Shown here piece by piece: positions 1 to 5,331 of a stretch of 10,241 nucleotides of DNA. Position 1 is the stretch's first letter, and each line of letters opens with the position of its first letter. The stretch covers positions 1 through 10,241 of the forward strand of contig CAZVEV010000223.1 in assembly GCA_964625865.1 (NCBI GenBank). Reading direction: 5' to 3'. The position numbers and the translations under genes were made by a program. The notes under the pieces were generated by a model. The model worked only from the letters and a program-made list of their open reading frames with translations. It was not told the DNA's origin and searched no databases. The stretch comes from CAZVEV01 sp964625865. GTDB lineage: Bacteria > Planctomycetota > Phycisphaerae > SM23-33.

Positions 1-41
1 GGTTGCCGCTTCGCGTCAAGCCACGGCACCCGGCAAAACTG

Positions 42-75
42 AAATCTACAATCGTAAATCTAAAATCTAAAATCC
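42..75. repeat. 7-bp AT-rich tandem repeat next to the DUF58 stop codon
   Basis: Four to five consecutive 7-bp units can be read on the plus strand: AAATCTA, CAATCGT, AAATCTA, AAATCTA, then a partial AAATCC. The run ends directly against the minus-strand TAG stop at 78-76 of the DUF58 gene. It is strikingly AT-rich against GC-rich surroundings. It has no stem-loop and no convincing promoter, so I treat it as an intergenic low-complexity repeat. Positions 1-41 show nothing recognisable. Confidence 0.7.
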
Positions 76-816
76 CTAGAATCGCGCCTGGCGCTGAGCG
101 AGAAACTCGACGAGCGCCTTGTCAAAGGTCATGGAGTTGTCGACGGTGACAAAGTCGGCGCGGACGGCTTGGCATTCCTGCTTGTATTCGGCGATGAATG
201 CGCGGATTTCCTCGAGGTAGGCGGCCCGGATGGCCTGCGGATCGGCGTCGACGTGGTCCTGGGTTTCGGGGCACTCGAAACGGACCTGCCCGTCGAACTC
301 GAACGCCACCTCGCTGTGGTCGAGCACCTGGAAGATGATCAGGTCGTGCCCCCGATACTTCATGTGGTGCAGCGCACGAATGACCTCCTCCTGGTCGCAT
401 ATCAGGTCGGAGATCAGGATCATCAGCCCGCGCTTGCGGACCCGGTCGGCCATGTCGTGTATCGCCGCCGCCAGCCCCGTCTCGCCGTGCGGGGTCGTCC
501 GGGCGAGGATCGAGAGCATGTTCATCAGGTGCGTGCGCTTGGCCTTGGGGGGCAGGAAGTGCCTCAACTCCGTATCGAAGACGGCCAGCCCCACCGCGTC
601 CTGCTGGCGGACCATCAGATACCCCAGCGCCGCAGCCAGACATATCCCGTAGTCCATCTTCGTCATGCGGTCGCCGGTGGCAAAGCCCATCGAGCCGGAG
701 CAGTCAATCAGGAGGTAGGCCTCCAGGTTCGTCTCGGCGCGGAACTTCTTGATGTAGTAGCGGTCGGTCTTGGCGTAGACGCCCCAGTCGATCATGCGGA
801 TATCGTCGCCGGGCAC
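76..816 (-). CDS. DUF58 family protein (VWA-like, MIDAS motif), N-terminally shortened open part
   Basis: This is the open part of a DUF58 protein, 246 aa from a GTG start. DUF58 proteins usually sit next to MoxR AAA ATPases and are thought to act in MoxR-assisted assembly or stress functions; their exact role is unsettled. Visible marks are the family signature PGDDIRMIDW at residues 2-11, YIKKF at 21-25, the MIDAS-type motif DCSGS at 38-42, a TPHGETGL segment that can supply the MIDAS threonine, and LISDL in the second strand of the VWA-like fold. The GTG is probably not the native start: it is the valine of the conserved YVPGDD motif, and homologous reading continues upstream to a TAG at 909-907. 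No good Shine-Dalgarno precedes this GTG. The gene ends in TAG at 78-76. No MoxR gene lies upstream. The family call is firm; whether a protein is made is uncertain. Confidence 0.85.
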   Translation of the reverse strand: MPGDDIRMIDWGVYAKTDRYYIKKFRAETNLEAYLLIDCSGSMGFATGDRMTKMDYGICLAAALGYLMVRQQDAVGLAVFDTELRHFLPPKAKRTHLMNMLSILARTTPHGETGLAAAIHDMADRVRKRGLMILISDLICDQEEVIRALHHMKYRGHDLIIFQVLDHSEVAFEFDGQVRFECPETQDHVDADPQAIRAAYLEEIRAFIAEYKQECQAVRADFVTVDNSMTFDKALVEFLAQRQARF

Positions 817-975
817 ATACTTGCGATGCTCACTGAACTCGACGGAGAACCCGTGGAACGGCGAACTGTGCAGCCCGGCGAGCAGCCCCTCGATGATGAA
901 CCGCGCCTAGAGGTCCAGCCTCTGGACCTGCTGAATCACCTCCGGACGAAGATACTGATCAATCGTCAGCGCCAT
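817..975 (-). pseudogene. N-terminal part of the DUF58 gene, interrupted by an in-frame TAG
   Basis: Reading upstream from the GTG at 816 in the same frame gives typical DUF58 N-terminal sequence: LLAGLHSSPFHGFSV, then EFSEHRKYV. It then meets a TAG at 909-907, and before that MALTIDQYLRPEVIQQVQ and RLDL back to an ATG at 975. The TAG falls inside the family motif LDL-x-AR, where a basic residue is usual, so one A-to-T change in an AAG codon would explain it. The uninterrupted gene would be about 299 codons, normal for the family. TAG is the true terminator of this gene and of three others in the window, which argues against recoding. The cause may be a real nonsense mutation or an assembly or sequencing error. 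Confidence 0.75.
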
Positions 976-1272
976 ACGCCAATTGTCCGCGGGCGCTCCC
1001 TGCAAGTCAACGCGCAGTCAACGAATGGGCGAATGCGCACGACCCAAGCCCCGAGAAGAAAGAAACGGAAAGAGGACGGGGATTACACGGATTGACGGAT
1101 TAAGACGATTGGAAACAGCGTGGTGTACGATGCTCCGGAACTGCAATCGCGCGCGGACGATTCGAACCGCTCCATCTTCCCGCACCCGCCCGCGCGGCGC
1201 AGCTTGCTTCCTGGCGTCTGTCGCGCACCGGCGCACGATCATCAGACCACGCGGCGAGACGCTGCGTCTACA
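976..1272. other. Non-coding stretch between the DUF58 gene and the HEAT-DUF1080 gene
   Basis: I see no credible gene in these 297 bases. Open frames crossing it have no family resemblance and low-complexity Arg-rich translations. It should contain the promoter of the minus-strand DUF58 gene, but I could not pick a convincing -35/-10 pair. It contains the GATT-type repeat at 1081-1110. Just past the HEAT-DUF1080 stop there is a small AGACGC-T-GCGTCT symmetry at 1257-1269 with no T tract, so no terminator is called. Confidence 0.6.
1081..1110. repeat. GATT-type short tandem repeat, 8-9 bp units
   Basis: The plus strand reads GATTACACG, GATTGACG, GATTAAGAC, GATT: imperfect 8-9 bp units starting with GATT. 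This resembles the GATT-based low-complexity repeats scattered between genes in many environmental bacterial genomes, and is related in style to the CGCAGATT units at 10044-10070. It contains no open frame and no hairpin. Confidence 0.55.
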
Positions 1273-2535
1273 CTATCGGGTCCGCTTGATCTCCCGAATG
1301 AACACGTTCCTGAACCACAGCGTGTTGCCGTGATTCTGCAGTTCAATCTGTCCGGTCGGGTAGATCGGCTTGCCGCGCTCCCAGTAGTTCTCGAGTACGA
1401 CGTTCTCGACGACGAGTTTGCCGTTGAGCCACACCCACACCCGCTCGCCGATCATGCGGATGCGGAACCGGTTCCACTGTCCTATCGGACGGTCGGCACA
1501 CCGGCTGGGCTTGCGCGGGTTCTTCTTGTTGTTGTACAAACCGCCGGAACCCTCGGGCCACTTGGCCGTGTCCCAGATCTGCACCTGGGGCGAGCCGCGG
1601 AGATAGACCCCGCTGTCGCCGCCGGCCTTGATCTTCCAGTCCACGTACATGTCGAAGTCGCCATAGTCCCGCGCCGTGCACAGCGACTTGCCCTTGCCAT
1701 CGAACACCAGCGTGCCGTCGACGACCTTCCAGTGCTTCTTCATCCGGTCGTCGGCGGTATTCTGCGCCGTGGCCAACTCGCCGGAGGACATCGCGGCGCG
1801 GCTCTTGGGATTGCCCACCAGCCCCTTCCAGCCGGTCAGGTCCTTGCCGTTGAACAGCGCCACGTATCCGCGCATCGTCGCCGGCTGGGGATCGGCGATG
1901 TTCGCCACCGCCCAGATCGCCGCCTCGCGCAGAGACGCGTCTTCGCTGCTCATATCGCCATGCAGCAGCGTGGCGGCCTTTGCGGCGCGGAGAGCACCCA
2001 AGCCGCGAACGATCGCCACGCGACAGGCGCCCTTGGCGCTGCCCAGGGCCTTGATCATCGCGTCGGCGGCGTTCGGTGTGGCAATCGTCACCATCGCCCG
2101 GACCGCCGGGGCACACAGCTTCGCGTCACCGAGGTGACCGGCCAGCGCAGCGACCGCATCGGCCCGACCGACAAGCTCGACGTGGCGAATCAGGAACGCC
2201 TTGACTTCGCTGTCCGTCGCGGCGCCGAGGGCCTTGACCAACACGCCGGCCACCATCTTCCGCTCGGCGTCTGCGCCCGGGCGGTTGACGTGCAGCGCCA
2301 GTCCCGCGATCGCGAAGCGCGCCTTGGTATCGTTGCCCTTGCCCGGCGCCACGAGCATTTTGCAGACCTCCTCGACGCCCACCGGTCCGAGCTTGACGAT
2401 CCCCGCCAGCGCCGCCGTCCCGTCAGCCGGGGACTGTGCAGGCAACTTCGCCACCAGGTCCGCCGCCGGACCGGCCACCGCCGCCCCGCACGCCAAACCA
2501 CACACCATCATTACCGTCGCTATCCTCTGAACCAT
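1273..2535 (-). CDS. Secreted HEAT-repeat / DUF1080 (3-keto-disaccharide hydrolase family) fusion protein
   Basis: A 420-aa exported protein. Residues 1-21 form a Sec signal peptide with likely cleavage AVA|GP. Residues about 25-215 are alanine-rich alpha-helical repeats of HEAT type, for example around 125-150, 153-182 and 185-213. Residues about 222-418 are a complete DUF1080 domain (PF06439, concanavalin A-like sandwich): GYVALFNGKDLTGWKG, LVFDGKGKSLCT, DSGVYLRGSPQVQIWDT, GGLYNNKKNP and ENYWERGKPIYPTGQIELQ are near-canonical. The family is annotated as hydrolysing 3-keto-glycosides, so periplasmic glycan cleavage is the likely role; HEAT repeats would mediate protein contact (inference). 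The ATG at 2535 is chosen because AAAGGA lies 7 nt upstream (2548-2543) and the signal peptide follows at once; the frame extends to 2577 without a better start. It is second in an operon, 29 nt after the Gfo/Idh/MocA stop. It ends in TAG. Confidence 0.92.
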   Translation of the reverse strand: MVQRIATVMMVCGLACGAAVAGPAADLVAKLPAQSPADGTAALAGIVKLGPVGVEEVCKMLVAPGKGNDTKARFAIAGLALHVNRPGADAERKMVAGVLVKALGAATDSEVKAFLIRHVELVGRADAVAALAGHLGDAKLCAPAVRAMVTIATPNAADAMIKALGSAKGACRVAIVRGLGALRAAKAATLLHGDMSSEDASLREAAIWAVANIADPQPATMRGYVALFNGKDLTGWKGLVGNPKSRAAMSSGELATAQNTADDRMKKHWKVVDGTLVFDGKGKSLCTARDYGDFDMYVDWKIKAGGDSGVYLRGSPQVQIWDTAKWPEGSGGLYNNKKNPRKPSRCADRPIGQWNRFRIRMIGERVWVWLNGKLVVENVVLENYWERGKPIYPTGQIELQNHGNTLWFRNVFIREIKRTR

Positions 2536-2542
2536 CGGTGTA

Positions 2543-2548
2543 TCCTTT
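2543..2548 (-). promoter_or_regulatory. Ribosome binding site deciding the HEAT-DUF1080 start
   Basis: AAAGGA on the minus strand, 7 nt before the ATG at 2535. It supports this start over the longer frame beginning at 2577, which would overlap the upstream gene and put a charged, unlikely leader before the signal peptide. Confidence 0.6.
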
Positions 2549-2564
2549 CGTCGTTCGTCTTGCC

Positions 2565-3881
2565 CTACAGGTGCCACGGCGCCCGCATCGGCTGATCGAT
2601 CAGCAGGTTCGCCGCATCGTCATCGATGAACCGCTGTTTGACCGGGTCGAACCGCAGCTTGCGCCCGATCCGGACGGCGACGTCGGCCAGGTGAATCAGC
2701 AGGTTGCTCCGTGCGCCGTTGACCTCGTTCAGGCCGAACTTCTTGCGCGTCTTTACCGAGACGTTGAAGTCGCCGATCATCGCCGGCGGGTCCGGCAGCT
2801 CGGCCAGCCGGGCCTTCATCTTCCCACGCTCGTCGACCGTCATCCGCGTGGCCGGCACGATCTTGCCCTTGGGCCCCTCGAGGAACGGCTTGCCCTTGGT
2901 GCGCGGGTTCTTGTCCCACGTGCCGGACTCGAGGATGATCTTGCAGCCGTCGGCGTAGGTCATCTCGACCCAGCCCCAGACGCCCGCGGCGTCCGGATGC
3001 TGCGGCCAGGGGCCGTGGGCCTCGACGGTGACGGGGCTGGTGTTGTCCTTGTCGAGCAGGTACTGGACCGGGTCGATGTAATGCTGCCCCATGTCGCCCA
3101 GCCCGCCCGAGTCGTAGTCCCAGTATCCGCGGAAACTGCCGTGCGTACGGTGCGGGTGATACGGCTTGACCGGGGCCGGACCCAGCCACTTGTCGTAGTC
3201 GAAGTGCTCGGGCACCGGCTGGGGCGTCAGGTTGGTCTTGCCCACCCACGTGCCGAGCTTCCAGTTGAAGCCCGTCCAGGGCGCGATGACGGCCGTGATG
3301 GGCCAGCCCAGGTCGCCCGCGACCACCAGCTTCTTGACGTCCTTGGCCGTCATCTTCATGCCGTACATCCCCGACTGGATGCGGAACCACGTGTTGATGC
3401 GGAACATGCGGTTGTTGCGGGCGATGGCCTCGACCACGTGCTTCGCCTCGCCGATCGTGCGCGTCATGGGCTTCTCGCACCAGACGTCACAGCCGGCCTC
3501 GGCGGCGGCGATCGACATCAGGGCGTGCCAGTGCGGCGGGGTCACCACGTGACAGATATCAATGTCGCCACGTGCGAGCATTTCCTGGAAGTCGGCGTAA
3601 CCGGTGCAGTCGGCCCCGCCGGTCTTGACCGCACGGGCCAGGTGCTTCTCGTCCACGTCGCAGACGGCCAGCAGCTTGCCGATCTTCTGCTTCTCGTATC
3701 GCTTGACGTACCCCACGTGTCCCATCCCCATGCCGCCCACGCCGATCACGCCGTGGGTAAGCACCTCGCTGGGAGGCGTCTGCCCCGCCCCGCCAAGGAC
3801 GTGTCGCGGGACAATCGTCATCGCCGCCGCGCCCGCCGCCGCGCCAAGCAAACCCCGTCGCGATAGATCCGTACCGTTCAT
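2565..3881 (-). CDS. Tat-exported Gfo/Idh/MocA family oxidoreductase
   Basis: A 438-aa NAD(P)-dependent sugar or inositol-type oxidoreductase. Residues 7-30 are a Tat signal (SRRGLLGAAAGAAA, ending near VLGG). The Rossmann glycine motif GVGGMGMG is at 47-54, the family motif CEKPMTR at 135-141, and the catalytic-region motif GGLGDMGQHYID at 259-270 with D263, H267 and D270. KWLGPAPV (231-238) and the C-terminal DDAANLLIDQ then MRAPWHL are typical of the large exported subfamily in Planctomycetota. Tat export implies that the folded enzyme carries its bound cofactor to the periplasm, as known for Zymomonas glucose-fructose oxidoreductase. Members can oxidise sugars at C3. The ATG at 3881 is preceded by GAGG with 6-nt spacing. 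It is the first gene of the operon with the HEAT-DUF1080 protein and diverges from the second DUF1080 gene. The family is certain; the substrate is unknown. Confidence 0.93.
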   Translation of the reverse strand: MNGTDLSRRGLLGAAAGAAAMTIVPRHVLGGAGQTPPSEVLTHGVIGVGGMGMGHVGYVKRYEKQKIGKLLAVCDVDEKHLARAVKTGGADCTGYADFQEMLARGDIDICHVVTPPHWHALMSIAAAEAGCDVWCEKPMTRTIGEAKHVVEAIARNNRMFRINTWFRIQSGMYGMKMTAKDVKKLVVAGDLGWPITAVIAPWTGFNWKLGTWVGKTNLTPQPVPEHFDYDKWLGPAPVKPYHPHRTHGSFRGYWDYDSGGLGDMGQHYIDPVQYLLDKDNTSPVTVEAHGPWPQHPDAAGVWGWVEMTYADGCKIILESGTWDKNPRTKGKPFLEGPKGKIVPATRMTVDERGKMKARLAELPDPPAMIGDFNVSVKTRKKFGLNEVNGARSNLLIHLADVAVRIGRKLRFDPVKQRFIDDDAANLLIDQPMRAPWHL

Positions 3882-3940
3882 CAGTCACCTCGTTTCGATA
3901 TACCGACTCGCCCCGTACTCGGACACTCGTCGTCGGGACT

Positions 3941-3969
3941 ATTGTCGCCGCGATACATCGCGGATGCAA
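3941..3969 (-). promoter_or_regulatory. Candidate promoter of the Gfo/Idh/MocA-DUF1080 operon
   Basis: On the minus strand, TTGCAT (3969-3964) and GACAAT (3946-3941) are separated by exactly 17 bp. They match the sigma-70 consensus at 3 and 4 of 6 positions, so the hexamers are only moderate. A start of transcription near 3934 would give a leader of about 50 nt to the ATG at 3881. The spacer is occupied by a perfect palindrome, which raises the interest of the site. Confidence 0.4.
3948..3963. promoter_or_regulatory. Perfect 16-bp palindrome (candidate operator)
   Basis: CCGCGAT-AC-ATCGCGG: two perfect 7-bp arms around a 2-bp centre. It lies wholly within the 17-bp spacer of the candidate minus-strand promoter, where a bound dimeric repressor would block RNA polymerase. 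The symmetry is seen directly; the operator role is inferred. The regulator is not encoded in the window. Confidence 0.5.
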
Positions 3970-3992
3970 CGTTGAACAACAAACGTCGATCT

Positions 3993-4011
3993 GACGATCG
4001 ACCGCTAAACG
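3993..4011. repeat. 19-bp direct repeat, copy 1
   Basis: GACGATCGACCGCTAAACG, identical to the copy at 4033-4051 and 40 bp away start to start. Flanking bases differ, so the repeat is exactly 19 bp. Its position between divergent promoters suggests a pair of regulator-binding sites (inference). Confidence 0.7.
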
Positions 4012-4032
4012 TGGAGGGAACGACAACGCGGA

Positions 4033-4051
4033 GACGATCGACCGCTAAACG
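4033..4051. repeat. 19-bp direct repeat, copy 2
   Basis: An exact second copy of GACGATCGACCGCTAAACG. A degenerate third copy may follow at 4059-4076 (CGATCGAC, two extra bases, GCGCAAAC). The repeat includes the small palindrome CGATCG. Confidence 0.7.
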
Positions 4052-4072
4052 ATGCGCGCGATCGACATGCGC

Positions 4073-4088
4073 AAACCGCTTGCGGTTT
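4073..4088. promoter_or_regulatory. 7-2-7 inverted repeat resembling a LacI-family operator
   Basis: AAACCGC-TT-GCGGTTT has perfect 7-bp arms. AAACCG/CGGTTT half-sites are reminiscent of LacI/GalR-family operators, which often control sugar genes. It lies about 55 bp upstream of the plus-strand -35 candidate. The symmetry is certain; the regulator family is a guess from half-site likeness. Confidence 0.45.
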
Positions 4089-4142
4089 CGCGCGCCGTTC
4101 GAGCACGTGACCTGCAATCTCGTCGCGCAACGCACCGAGGTC

Positions 4143-4171
4143 TTGGAAGACGCCCGCCCGCGCTGTACAAT
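4143..4171 (+). promoter_or_regulatory. Candidate promoter of the plus-strand DUF1080 gene
   Basis: TTGGAA (4143-4148), a 17-bp spacer, then TACAAT (4166-4171), matching the sigma-70 hexamers at 4 and 5 of 6 positions. Transcription from about 4178 would give a leader of about 65 nt containing the GC-rich hairpin 4186-4201. Confidence 0.5.
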
Positions 4172-4230
4172 CATTCTTGACGGTCGCCCCGGCGGCGGGG
4201 CGCAGGATGCGAATCGAGGGTCCCGAAACC

Positions 4231-4235
4231 AAGGA
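4231..4235 (+). promoter_or_regulatory. Ribosome binding site choosing between three adjacent ATG codons
   Basis: AAGGA lies before three consecutive ATG codons at 4238, 4241 and 4244. Spacing is 2, 5 and 8 nt respectively, so the third ATG (or the second) is the likelier start. The choice changes the signal peptide by two residues at most. Confidence 0.5.
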
Positions 4236-4243
4236 ACATGATG

Positions 4244-5257
4244 ATGCGTTTTACTCTCGCTGCACTGACAGTGGTTGGCGTGATAGGTCTGGTCGCCCTG
4301 GTCGGCGTACACGCCGAGTCCGCCCCGACCCCCAAGGCCCCCGGCGACGCGTACACCGGCGAGTATGCCGGCGTGTTCATTGCCCCCTGCGGCCGCAAGT
4401 GCCACGTCGACACCAAGGTCTACCCGCGCAAGGACGACTTCGGCGTGGTGATGGAGTTCGTTGCCCTACCCCAAAAGCCCGGCGCGCGGATCCGGCGGGT
4501 GGAGTTTGCGGGCAAGGTGACCGAGGGCAAGTTCCTGGCGGGCAACGCCAAGTGGAAGGCCCTGATCGCCGACAAGGCCCTGACGGCCGTCCTGTCAACG
4601 TCCAAGGGGCCGGGAAAGTGCAGCCTGGACTTTGCCGTCCGCAAGCCGCCCACACTGGGCGCCAAGCCGCCGGCCGGCGCGGTCGTGCTCCTGCCCTACA
4701 CGCCGGGCAAGAAGCCCGCGCTGGACGCGTGGAACGACAAAGGCTGGCAAGCCAACGCTGACGGCAGCATGAACAAGGGGCGAGGCAACATCGTCTCGAA
4801 GCACACGTTCGGGTCGGCGAAGATCCACGTGGAATTCATGACGCCCTACGAGCCGCACAAGCGCGGGCAGGGGCGAGGCAACAGCGGGGTCTACATCCAC
4901 GGGCGGTACGAAGTGCAGGTCCTCGATTCGTTCGGGCTCCTGCCGGGCAAGGGCGACTGCGGGGCGATCTACGGCATCGCACTGCCCCGGACCAACGCCT
5001 CGCTGCCCCCGCTGCGATGGCAGACGTACGACATCACCTTCATCGCACCGAAACCCGCCAAAGACGGTAAGCCCGCCGAGCCCGGGCGCATGACCGTCCT
5101 GCACAACGGCGTGACGATCCACGAGAACGTCGCTGTGGGCAAGACCACGGCGGCCGGCATGAAGAGCCTCAAGGGCCCCACCGGCCCCCTGATGCTCCAG
5201 GACCACGGCAACATCGTCAAATACCGCAACATCTGGCTGGTCGAAACCAAGGACTGA
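4244..5257 (+). CDS. Secreted DUF1080 (3-keto-disaccharide hydrolase family) protein with a novel N-terminal domain
   Basis: A 337-aa exported protein from the ATG at 4244 (339 aa from 4238). Residues 1-24 are a Sec signal peptide with likely cleavage VHA|ES. Residues about 35-140 form a beta-rich domain I do not recognise, with a CxxxC pair (PCGRKC, Cys49 and Cys53) and a third Cys at 126. Residues about 148-335 are a full DUF1080 domain (PF06439): DGSM, a GQGRGNSGVYIHGRYEVQ block at 208-225 continuing into VLDSFG, CGAIYG, PPLRWQTYDITFIAP, RMTVLHNGVTIHENV, LMLQDHGNIV and YRNIW. This is the long form of the family, distinct from the HEAT-linked one across the control region. The likely role is cleavage of oxidised glycosides, or glycan binding, in the periplasm. 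It diverges from the Gfo operon and converges on the esterase gene, with a hairpin in between. It ends in TGA. Confidence 0.92.
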   Translation: MRFTLAALTVVGVIGLVALVGVHAESAPTPKAPGDAYTGEYAGVFIAPCGRKCHVDTKVYPRKDDFGVVMEFVALPQKPGARIRRVEFAGKVTEGKFLAGNAKWKALIADKALTAVLSTSKGPGKCSLDFAVRKPPTLGAKPPAGAVVLLPYTPGKKPALDAWNDKGWQANADGSMNKGRGNIVSKHTFGSAKIHVEFMTPYEPHKRGQGRGNSGVYIHGRYEVQVLDSFGLLPGKGDCGAIYGIALPRTNASLPPLRWQTYDITFIAPKPAKDGKPAEPGRMTVLHNGVTIHENVAVGKTTAAGMKSLKGPTGPLMLQDHGNIVKYRNIWLVETKD

Positions 5258-5265
5258 CCGGCCGT

Positions 5266-5320
5266 GAAAAATGGGGACTGGCTCCGGCGCCATCGGCGCA
5301 GGTGCCTGTACCCATTTTTC
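5266..5320. repeat. REP-like 55-nt hairpin, possible bidirectional terminator
   Basis: The arms 5266-5285 and 5301-5320 pair over 20 positions with three mismatches. The outer 10 bp are perfect (GAAAAATGGG with CCCATTTTTC). The loop contains an inner stem GCGCC-ATC-GGCGC at 5287-5299. The A/T-rich outer ends give a T tract on either strand, so the element can end transcription of both convergent genes (stops at 5257 and 5332). The GGGGACTGGCTCC / GGTGCCTGT core resembles dispersed palindromes I recall from other bacterial genomes, which points to a REP-type element as well; I could not verify that. Confidence 0.7.
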
Positions 5321-5331
5321 GTCTAACGTTC

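Larger units (their letters stand above)
3882..4237. other. Divergent intergenic control region rich in repeats and palindromes
   Basis: These 356 bases separate the 5' ends of the Gfo operon (minus) and the DUF1080 gene (plus). I find no credible gene. They hold a candidate promoter in each direction, a palindrome within the minus promoter, two 19-bp direct repeats with a degenerate third copy near 4059-4076, a 7-2-7 inverted repeat, and a GC-rich hairpin in the plus leader (GCCCCG 4186-4191 pairing with CGGGGC 4196-4201). Coordinated regulation of both transcripts from here is the natural inference. Confidence 0.7.

Noticed and set aside
907..909. Amber recoding (for example pyrrolysine) at the internal TAG
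   Set aside because: TAG is the normal terminator of this same gene and of three others in the window, and no insertion element or context is visible.
1257..1269. Terminator after the HEAT-DUF1080 gene
   Set aside because: The symmetry AGACGC-T-GCGTCT can form only a short stem and has no T tract.
1120..2595. A 491-codon open frame on the plus strand
   Set aside because: Antisense to the HEAT-DUF1080 gene, with no recognisable motif; a GC-driven shadow.
2436..3866. A 476-codon open frame on the plus strand
   Set aside because: Antisense to the Gfo/Idh/MocA gene, which has unmistakable motifs.
3993..4088. CRISPR array
   Set aside because: Only two exact 19-bp repeats with a 21-bp gap and no further regular copies or cas genes; promoter binding sites are more likely.
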